Shown in pieces: positions 42,581 to 48,927 of a DNA stretch of 48,927 bases. Numbering within the stretch: position 1 is the first letter of the stretch; each line of letters opens with the position of its first letter. A program made the translations under genes and the position numbers. The notes under the pieces were generated by a model. That model saw nothing but the letters and a program-made list of their open reading frames with translations. It had not been told where the DNA came from and did not search any database. The DNA is taken from positions 1-48,927 of the forward strand of contig JASMLK010000111.1 in assembly GCA_030748735.1 (NCBI GenBank), given 5' to 3'. The stretch is from Myxococcota bacterium. Its GTDB lineage: Bacteria > Myxococcota_A > UBA9160 > UBA4427.

Positions 42581-44830
42581 TCAGAACGCGCCCACCGCAC
42601 CGGTGTCGAACGAAACCGCGACCGATCGGCCTTCGAGAACGTCGACCTCGTCGACGTGCACGCGCGCCAGCGAGAATCCCGCCGAGACCCTGTAGGGACC
42701 CGACGCGCGCACCGGGTTCGTGTCGCCCGTGGCGTAGGGCACGCGAATCGATGCGTGACCATCGTCGTCAGCCTCGTCCGAGGCCGCGTAGGTGAAGCTT
42801 CTTCCGTCGGCGGTTTGCAGGGACACCGACGCGCTGACGCGCTTGCCCGCCTCGGCATCGATTTCGAGAACTGCGCCCTTCACGATCTCGAAGAGCTTGT
42901 AGGAAACACGCGTCGCGGCGGGTTCGTCGCCGAGCTTCTTCGGGTAGAGCAGGTCGAAGCCAGGGCGTCCCGGTGTGGATTCGGTCACCAGACGGAAGTG
43001 TTCGAGTCGGGGGCTGTCCTCGCTTCTCCGCCCATCTCGGTGGTGCAGTCGTCCCGCGACCGTTTCGGACTCTTCGCCACTGGTCGTCACGACGAATCGA
43101 CCTTTTAGGATGCCCGCGAGTGCGATCGCCTTGCCTTCTTCCTTTGTTCGAAAGAACGCAAGCGACCGAGCCCAGTTTTCGGGTCCGATGTAGGACCACA
43201 TGGGGTCGGTCGCCGTGGCGCGCCGACCGTAGTAGTGCAGCACGTGCCCCAGGTTTGCGTGGGCGATTACGCCGTACTCGGGATTGCGTCGTTGGTCGAG
43301 GAAGCCCTCGGTGTCCGGTGTTGCGGCGCGAACCTTGCGCGAGAACGCAGCGACGTTTTGTGCGATGCGGTCGATCCCCGTAGCCCGCGCGGGCGCTTCG
43401 CCTCGCAGGGCAGCCCAGCCACTCGCGATGCGGGGAAGCTCGTAGCTGCGCAGCGCAGGGGAGAACAGGACCAACGCAAGCAGGATCGCCACGGCCCAGC
43501 CTGCCGCCGGGGACTGCAGCGCGGGTTGGCTCGCTCGTGCAAGCAGTGTGCGCGCAACGCCCAGTAGTCCGATCGCGAACGCGACCGAAACCGCGGGCGC
43601 AAGGTCGTTGCCGTAGCGTCGCTGCGACATCGCGAGCAGCGCGAAGACGGTGGTCCAACCGAAGAGCACGAACATCTCGTTGCGCTTCTCGCGCTCCCGA
43701 ATGAACGCGGGGAAGGCAAACGGTGCAAGGGGAAGCAGGTAGGCGAACCAGGCCCACGGCTTCGTGGGCGAGTGCACGACCTCGCGACCGAACGCAGAGA
43801 ACAGTGGTAGCTGTTCGAGGGTGGCGAGTCCGGCACCGTCTTGCATGGTGAGGAACTGGAACGCGGGATAGAGGCCGTTGCGCGTGGGCGGGAAGGCGAT
43901 GAGGAAGGCAACGAATGCAATGCTGGCTGCGCCCATGACGGCGATACGCAGGCCAGCCCCGCTGTCGCCGTACTTGCGATGCAGGGCGAGATGACAGAAG
44001 GCTACGAAACTCGTTCCCACCATGGCGAGAACGTGAAGGCGCGAAAGCGAGATCGACGAATACGCGCCACCGATCGGCACCGGGAGGACCTGCTCGACGA
44101 TCGGGCTCAGGGCGACCGCGGTCAGTAACGCCGAAAGCGCTTCGGCGCGCACGATCGGCCCGCGCCTCGTGAACGCGGCCAGCAGCAGCACCGTGGCTTC
44201 GAACAACGCCATGTAGAGCAGGTTGCCGTGCCAGATCAAGAACATTGCGAGTCGCGCCGGGACCAGGGGCACGACGAGCCACAGGATCTTGCTGTCCGAA
44301 AGGTCTCGACGTGCAAGGTGGACGAGCAGTAGCAGGAGAAGCGCCCCGACGAAGGCGACGGCCGAGTGATGGTCGGGGTTTCCCACGCGCCCGTACTTCA
44401 CGCTCATTGGAATCATCGAAAAGATGAAGCCCGCGAAGATCCCGGTGGCGGGCGTCGCGACGCGCACCGCGATCAGGTAGATCGGAATCACGGTGAGTGC
44501 GCCGAAGACGCTCGACGCCCAGGCCCCCACGCGTTCGAAGCCCGCCTGGTCACTCGCGAAGAGCTTTGCCACGCCGCCGACGATCCAATCGAAGAGCGGT
44601 GGCCAGGGCACGTTCACGCCGCCCGGGAAGTTCAGCAGCGGATCGTGGAGCAGCGTCTCGGGGAAGTTCGCGAACGTATAGAAGGCCCGACGCATGTGGT
44701 ACGTGGCATCGGCGGGTGCGAACGCGGCGCCTTCTTCGGTGAAGACCTGCTCGAACCCAAGGGCGCGGATGAACAGCGCGAAGAGCGCAACAGCAAAGAC
44801 CGCGCCTACGCGTTGGCTACGCGAAGACAT
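42581..44830 (-). CDS. STT3-like membrane protein, second copy
   Basis: This 749-residue paralogue of the 26320-28530 protein has the same layout of multi-helix GT-C domain and soluble C-terminal part. The first-loop motif is 'PADATYHMRR' (Asp41), 'NPDHHS' follows at 151-156, and 'NPEYGVIAHANLGHVL' (about residue 515) takes the place of the WWDYG region, with none of the Trp or Asp retained. It follows the lysyl-tRNA synthetase by eight bases on the same strand. A glycan transferase role is likely by fold but the acceptor site is unusual. No glycan assembly genes lie nearby. Confidence 0.8.
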   Translation of the reverse strand: MSSRSQRVGAVFAVALFALFIRALGFEQVFTEEGAAFAPADATYHMRRAFYTFANFPETLLHDPLLNFPGGVNVPWPPLFDWIVGGVAKLFASDQAGFERVGAWASSVFGALTVIPIYLIAVRVATPATGIFAGFIFSMIPMSVKYGRVGNPDHHSAVAFVGALLLLLLVHLARRDLSDSKILWLVVPLVPARLAMFLIWHGNLLYMALFEATVLLLAAFTRRGPIVRAEALSALLTAVALSPIVEQVLPVPIGGAYSSISLSRLHVLAMVGTSFVAFCHLALHRKYGDSGAGLRIAVMGAASIAFVAFLIAFPPTRNGLYPAFQFLTMQDGAGLATLEQLPLFSAFGREVVHSPTKPWAWFAYLLPLAPFAFPAFIREREKRNEMFVLFGWTTVFALLAMSQRRYGNDLAPAVSVAFAIGLLGVARTLLARASQPALQSPAAGWAVAILLALVLFSPALRSYELPRIASGWAALRGEAPARATGIDRIAQNVAAFSRKVRAATPDTEGFLDQRRNPEYGVIAHANLGHVLHYYGRRATATDPMWSYIGPENWARSLAFFRTKEEGKAIALAGILKGRFVVTTSGEESETVAGRLHHRDGRRSEDSPRLEHFRLVTESTPGRPGFDLLYPKKLGDEPAATRVSYKLFEIVKGAVLEIDAEAGKRVSASVSLQTADGRSFTYAASDEADDDGHASIRVPYATGDTNPVRASGPYRVSAGFSLARVHVDEVDVLEGRSVAVSFDTGAVGAF

Positions 44831-44838
44831 CGCGGGCC

Positions 44839-46503
44839 TCAGGCACGCTGCCCGAGTCCTCCGCGCAGCAGCGGTAGCGCGCGTTCGGTCCCCATGGTGG
44901 TAATGAGGGTCGAGAGTTTGGGCCCCTTCTCGCGGTCGAGGATCAGGTCGTACGCGTAGGGGAAGAAGGTCTTCGGCTCGAGGCTGGTGCCGTCGCAGAT
45001 CGTCTTGAGGTGCTCGATCAGCTCGCCCTCTTCGATGTCGGGCGATGCTTCGAGTACGCCGACCAGTCGGCCGATCACGAGCCTGGGGTCGTCGTCGAGT
45101 TCGCGTTGTACGGCTTCATCACGGATGCGATAGCGGAAGTCGTCGGGGGCGTACTGCTCGATCCAATTCCACACGCACTCGGCGCGCACGCGGAAGCGCG
45201 CGCGTTCTTCGTCGCCGGTGATCTCGCCGCGGTCTTCGTAGTAGGCGAGGCTCTGCTTCATGTCGCCGTCGTAGACCTGCAGGATCATCGAAAGCCCGCG
45301 GAAGGGCGGGACGAAGGGCAGGGCGTCGCCGCCTTCGATGCGCCGGTGGTCGGTGCTCGCGAGTTGCAGCGTGCGCCGGGCCATGCGGCGCTTCTTGTCG
45401 TTCTTGCCGCCGTCGTCGGGCTGATGGGCGAGGCGCACGCTGCGGTCGTAGTCCTCGTAGAGCTTGATGACGTCGAGGTCGAAGGAGATCTGGAACTCGG
45501 CGTTCGGGCGAGCGACTGCGAAGATCCAGCGCAGCATTTCGGGTTCGTAGACTTCGAGGCAGTCCGAGACCGTGAGCGCGCCGCCCTTGGAACTCGAGAT
45601 CTTGCCTCCTTCGCCCTTGATACGAACGAAGTCGTAGGCCACGTACTCGGGCGCCCAACCGTCGTAGACCTCGGCGACGATCTCACGCGCGGTGTCGTAG
45701 CTCCCGCCGGCCGACGAATGGTCCTTGCCGCCAGGTTCGAAGCAGACACCTTCGTGCCTCCAGCGCATCGGCCAATCGATGCGCCAGGGCAGCTTCAGAT
45801 TGCCACCCTTGCGCAGGTCGACTTCGTGCCGGGCCCCGCATGACCGGCACGCCACTTCGACGTTCCATTCTCCGTCCCAGCTGAAGTCGAGTTCGTCGCG
45901 GCCGCAGCTGTTGCAGAAGCCGGCGAGCGGCAGCCAGTCGTCCGCCAATGGCTGGGTGCGGTGCTGGTTCAGGATGCGCGCGATGGCGTCGCGCGCTTCG
46001 AGGGCCCGGCGGATCCCTTCGGCGTAGTTCCCGGCCCGGTAGGCCTTCGACTGGCGGATGAACTCGGGTGCGATCGCGAGGGGATCGAGGCTCGATTCGA
46101 AGGCCGTAATGTGGTGCGCGGCATAGCTCTCCTCGACGCCATACGGGTCGGGCACGTCCGCCACGCTGCGCCGCAGGTTCTCCTCGAGGAGTTCCTGCTC
46201 GGGCATGTCGACCGGCACCTTGCGAAAGACGTCGAAGTCGTCCCACGAGTAGATGAAACGAACGCTTCTACCCTGGTCGCGCAGGGCCCGCGCCACGAGG
46301 TCGACGGTGATGACCTCGCGAAAGTTCCCGATGTGCACGGTGCCGGAGGGCGTAATGCCCGCCGCCACCGTGATCACATCGAGATCGGTGTGCTTGCCCG
46401 CCGTTGCGCGAGCGGCGTGGTCCGCCCAGTGGGAATAGTACTCGTCGCGCACGGGTGCTTTGCCTTTCTTGTCTTTCTGCTCGCCGCCTGAACCATCGCC
46501 CAT
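44839..46503 (-). CDS. lysS: Lysyl-tRNA synthetase, class I
   Basis: This 554-residue enzyme charges tRNA-Lys. It is of the class I type (archaeal, also in some spirochaetes and proteobacteria), not the usual bacterial class II. The HIGH motif is 'GTVHIGNF' (about residues 54-61), the KMSKS motif is 'KISSSKG', and a zinc pair 'CNSCG' and 'CRSCG' lies between them. The start 'MGDGSGGEQKDKKGK' at 46503 leaves 35 bases to the upstream SDR gene. With the STT3-like gene it forms a likely SDR-lysS-STT3 transcript. A class II enzyme, if present, would be outside this window. Confidence 0.96.
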   Translation of the reverse strand: MGDGSGGEQKDKKGKAPVRDEYYSHWADHAARATAGKHTDLDVITVAAGITPSGTVHIGNFREVITVDLVARALRDQGRSVRFIYSWDDFDVFRKVPVDMPEQELLEENLRRSVADVPDPYGVEESYAAHHITAFESSLDPLAIAPEFIRQSKAYRAGNYAEGIRRALEARDAIARILNQHRTQPLADDWLPLAGFCNSCGRDELDFSWDGEWNVEVACRSCGARHEVDLRKGGNLKLPWRIDWPMRWRHEGVCFEPGGKDHSSAGGSYDTAREIVAEVYDGWAPEYVAYDFVRIKGEGGKISSSKGGALTVSDCLEVYEPEMLRWIFAVARPNAEFQISFDLDVIKLYEDYDRSVRLAHQPDDGGKNDKKRRMARRTLQLASTDHRRIEGGDALPFVPPFRGLSMILQVYDGDMKQSLAYYEDRGEITGDEERARFRVRAECVWNWIEQYAPDDFRYRIRDEAVQRELDDDPRLVIGRLVGVLEASPDIEEGELIEHLKTICDGTSLEPKTFFPYAYDLILDREKGPKLSTLITTMGTERALPLLRGGLGQRA

Positions 46504-46538
46504 TGGGCGGTAGTTCAGCACAGTGGCGGGTGTCGCAG

Positions 46539-47444
46539 CTACCCCTTGAGGCTCTTCATCGCCTCGACCATTTCTTCGGCCGCATTGGCGGGAATCACAT
46601 AGCCCTCGGGGTTGCGAATCTGTTCGATGTTGTCGCGAACGTCTTCGAGTGTGCCGCTGCCTTCTTCGGCGTTGGTGTAGCCCTGGCACAGGCCGATGAA
46701 CACCCGGGCGAAGCGGCCCGCACCGACCGAGAAGATCTCGTGGGTGAAGTCACATTCCTCGGAGCACAGGTACGCGACCATCGAGGTGACGTAGCGGGGG
46801 TCGAGGTCGAGGTCCATCTGGTCGAGGATGCCGGTCGTCATGCGGGTCTGTGCAATCGGAGCGATCACGTTGCTCTTGATGTTGTACTTGGCGCCTTCCT
46901 GGGAGAGCACGTTCGAGAGCCCCACCATGCCCATCTTCGCCGCGCCGTAGTTGGCCTGGCCGAAGTTGCCGAACACGCCGGCGGCCGATGCGGTGTGGAC
47001 CATGCGGCCGTAGTTGCGGTCCTTCATGGCGCGGAAGGCCGGCTGCGAGACGTAGAAGGCGCCGCGCAGGTGAACGTCGAGCACGAGCGTGATTTCTTCG
47101 GGCGTCATCTTGGCGAAGCTCTTGTCGCGCAGGATGCCGGCGTTGTTGATCAGGATGTCGACCTGGCCAAAGTTGTCGAGCGCGGTCTGCACGATCGCTT
47201 CGCCGCCTTCGGGCGTCGAAACCGAGTCGTAGTTCGCGACCGCCGTGCCGCCGGCTTCCTGGATTTCCTTCACCACGATGTCTGCGGCCGCGCTGCCCGA
47301 ACCCGAGCCGTCGACTGCACCACCGAGATCGTTCACGACCACCTGTGCGCCGCGCTTCGCGAGTTCGAGGGCGTGGGACCTGCCGAGGCCACCGCCGGCG
47401 CCGGTAATGACCGCAACGCGGCCGTCGTAACGAACTTCACTCAT
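46539..47444 (-). CDS. Short-chain dehydrogenase, 17-beta-HSD type 4/MFE-like
   Basis: This 301-residue SDR opens 'VRYDGRVAVITGAGGGLGR' and has 'VVVNDLGGAVDG', 'NNAGILRDKSFAKM' and the catalytic 'YGAAKMG' (about residue 165), the pattern of the dehydrogenase part of peroxisomal multifunctional enzyme type 2. It should oxidise 3-hydroxyacyl-CoA. No hydratase or SCP2 domain is fused. AGGAG lies nine bases before the ATG. It fits the acyl-CoA-degrading theme of the window. Confidence 0.94.
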   Translation of the reverse strand: MSEVRYDGRVAVITGAGGGLGRSHALELAKRGAQVVVNDLGGAVDGSGSGSAAADIVVKEIQEAGGTAVANYDSVSTPEGGEAIVQTALDNFGQVDILINNAGILRDKSFAKMTPEEITLVLDVHLRGAFYVSQPAFRAMKDRNYGRMVHTASAAGVFGNFGQANYGAAKMGMVGLSNVLSQEGAKYNIKSNVIAPIAQTRMTTGILDQMDLDLDPRYVTSMVAYLCSEECDFTHEIFSVGAGRFARVFIGLCQGYTNAEEGSGTLEDVRDNIEQIRNPEGYVIPANAAEEMVEAMKSLKG

Positions 47445-47721
47445 GGGAATTGCTCCTTGCTGGTGGCGCCACGGGCGTGACGCGAGATGCGGGATTGGGA
47501 ATTGGCGCGGGATCGCGCCCGGGGCTCGCTGGTCTCGCCGCGTTTCGATGCGGGATCGCGCGGCACGAGCGAGATCGCCGCGAGGGGTCGCGGCGGGCAC
47601 CGAGAATAGCGAAGACTTCCCTCGCCGCCGATTCGGTACCAAAGGGTCTGTGCGCAGCGAGGTGGCAGCTCCACCCGCGACGCCTCGCCGAGGAAGCGCG
47701 TGCCGAGCAACCGACCCGGCG

Positions 47722-48213
47722 TCAGGCGACTTCCCGGAGCGCTCCCGTATCGATGTCGTAGACGAAGCCGCGGACCTTTTCCCGGTGAAGCAGGAAGGGG
47801 CATCCCCGGACTCGTTCGAGCGACGCGCGCACGCTGGCGTCGGCGTCGCTGAACGTCCCGATGTCGAATGGCGGGCGCGTGCCGACTTCGGCTTCGAGTT
47901 CGCTCGCGAAAGCCTCACCTTCGAAGCTCGCCATGCCGCATTTCGTGTGATGGATGAGCATGATCTCTTCGGTGGCGAGTTTCCGTTGGCTGATCGTGAG
48001 CGAGCGCAACATGTCGTCCGTCACACAACCGCCGGCATTGCGCATCACGTGTGCGTCACCGGGTTCGAGCCCGAGCAGGGCCGGGATGTCCATGCGCGCG
48101 TCCATGCAGGCGACGACCGCGATCTTCTTGCGCGGAGGGCCCGCGAGACCGGCGCCGGCGAAGTCGGATGCGTGGCTCTGGTTGTTGGTGAGGAAGTCGT
48201 CGGTGGCGGTCAT
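47722..48213 (-). CDS. Beta-class carbonic anhydrase
   Basis: This 163-residue enzyme interconverts CO2 and bicarbonate. The zinc ligands are Cys36 ('ACMDARMD'), His89 and Cys92 ('HHTKCGM'), and the Asp38-Arg40 pair is present. Its length matches the short beta-class group with the 'RNAGG' segment at 58-62. The start is ATG 48213. A 277-base gap separates it from the SDR gene downstream. Confidence 0.94.
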   Translation of the reverse strand: MTATDDFLTNNQSHASDFAGAGLAGPPRKKIAVVACMDARMDIPALLGLEPGDAHVMRNAGGCVTDDMLRSLTISQRKLATEEIMLIHHTKCGMASFEGEAFASELEAEVGTRPPFDIGTFSDADASVRASLERVRGCPFLLHREKVRGFVYDIDTGALREVA

Positions 48214-48301
48214 GTCGAAAGGTCTCTCCAGATTCGAAAGGCCATGAAGGGAGGGGAGCGTATCTCCTCACGTGAGATCTGCATCGGCTGAGGCGCGCGT
48301 A

Positions 48302-48901
48302 TCAGTCTTCGAGCCAACCCGTGCGCCTTGCCCAGGCGTCGATCTCGGCTTGACGCTCGGCGTGGGATTTCGGCGCCCGACCGCCCTCGACTTCGGCCTG
48401 GGCCCGCGAACGTGCGATCGATTCGTCGAGGGGCGGCAGGCCGATTTCACGGCGGCGCTCTTCGACACCGCCGGCGTCTTCGATCGGCCATGGGCTCAGT
48501 TCGTCGTTTTCGTCCCAGTCGAGCAGGGTTCCGTACAACTGTGGCCGGCGTTCGTTGAAGCAGATGCGGTCGAGCAACATCGCGGCATGGGCGGCGGGGG
48601 CTTCGTCATCTTCGACGGCTTCTTCGAGTGCGGCCAGGCAGCGTCGCTGGAAGTCGGGCTGACCGATCGCATGGGTCGCGAGCATCCATGCGGCGGTCGC
48701 GGCCTCCATGCCGACCTCGCTCACCCGGGGCCAACCGTCGGTATCCAGGATGCCCTCGAAGGCACGCGCATTTTCGGCATGCACGGCCTCCATTTCGGGG
48801 TGGTAGCCTTCGTGGAGTTCACCTCGTTCGGCGAGTTCGCTGCGCTTTGCGAGATCGCGATCACGCAGCGCGATCAGTTGGGTGGCGATGTCGGAATTCA
48901 T
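48302..48901 (-). CDS. DUF6624-like protein
   Basis: This 199-residue soluble protein has 'ILDTDGWPRVSEVGMEAATA' and 'LLDRICFNERRPQLYGT' with 'WPIEDAGGVEERRREIGLPP', the core pattern of DUF6624. Members are of unknown function and many lie near regulators or phage genes. The N-terminus is helical and charged. It is the last gene before the window edge. Confidence 0.78.
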   Translation of the reverse strand: MNSDIATQLIALRDRDLAKRSELAERGELHEGYHPEMEAVHAENARAFEGILDTDGWPRVSEVGMEAATAAWMLATHAIGQPDFQRRCLAALEEAVEDDEAPAAHAAMLLDRICFNERRPQLYGTLLDWDENDELSPWPIEDAGGVEERRREIGLPPLDESIARSRAQAEVEGGRAPKSHAERQAEIDAWARRTGWLED

Positions 48902-48927
48902 GGTTGCTTCTACTAGCCGAGATCTTG

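Overview
GC-rich, gene-dense window from a Gram-negative, apparently aerobic heterotroph. It carries LPS genes (kdsA, an MsbA-type exporter, a fused lptF-lptG), heme A synthase, a PQQ dehydrogenase, fatty-acid and steroid-type acyl-CoA enzymes (two acyl-CoA dehydrogenases, an SCP2-type thiolase, several SDRs) and a class I lysyl-tRNA synthetase. The mix resembles deltaproteobacteria-derived phyla (Myxococcota, Desulfobacterota or Binatota-like lineages). That placement is inference; no rRNA is present.

Layout. 1-1892: two overlapping acyl-CoA dehydrogenase genes, the first cut by the window edge. 1905-5220: a tightly coupled minus-strand operon of TPR lipoprotein, PF09818-type ABC-class ATPase and YvaD-like membrane protein, divergent from an alpha/beta hydrolase (5219-6667). 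6734-7663: Xre/ParS antitoxin and RES toxin with a palindromic operator. 7773-9873: thiolase and SDR. 9929-18789: a lipid head-group neighbourhood of CPBP protease, Tam41-like cytidylyltransferase-fold protein, diacylglycerol-kinase-like protein, secreted protein, CDP-alcohol phosphatidyltransferase with a nucleotidyltransferase-like N-terminus, metallophosphoesterase, MobA-like transferase and COG1213-like cytidylyltransferase. 19068-24103: envelope genes kdsA, ABC exporter and lptFG. 24246-26307: small proteins and a thioredoxin-fold protein. 26320-28530: an STT3-like protein. 28841-38111: SDR, ctaA, response regulator, rifampin-phosphotransferase-like enzyme, PQQ dehydrogenase, exported methyltransferase and nudC. 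38112-40030: a scar with a degenerate tRNA, an attenuator-like hairpin, a PEP-CTERM protein, an IS3 remnant and a broken outer-membrane protein gene. 40052-48901: oxidoreductase, IMPase-family protein, superinfection-immunity-like protein, a second STT3-like protein, class I lysS, SDR, beta-carbonic anhydrase and a DUF6624 protein.

The most promising under-described unit is the 9929-18789 neighbourhood. Lipid kinase, CDP-DAG-synthase-like protein and CDP-alcohol phosphatidyltransferase lie in one minus-strand operon, and two further nucleotidyltransferases lie just upstream, so it reads as a self-contained phospholipid head-group pathway. Other notable points are the lptFG fusion that seems to start at an AUU codon behind a strong Shine-Dalgarno, two divergent STT3-like proteins, and several genes whose -10-like hexamer sits 6-9 bases before the start codon, which suggests leaderless mRNAs.

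Intergenic stretches not listed separately (1893-1904, 7664-7772, 8964-9075, 16012-16195, 18790-19067, 25504-25779, 29630-29730, 30778-30930, 42458-42580, 47445-47721) hold no gene I can support. No rRNA, CRISPR array or intact tRNA was seen.
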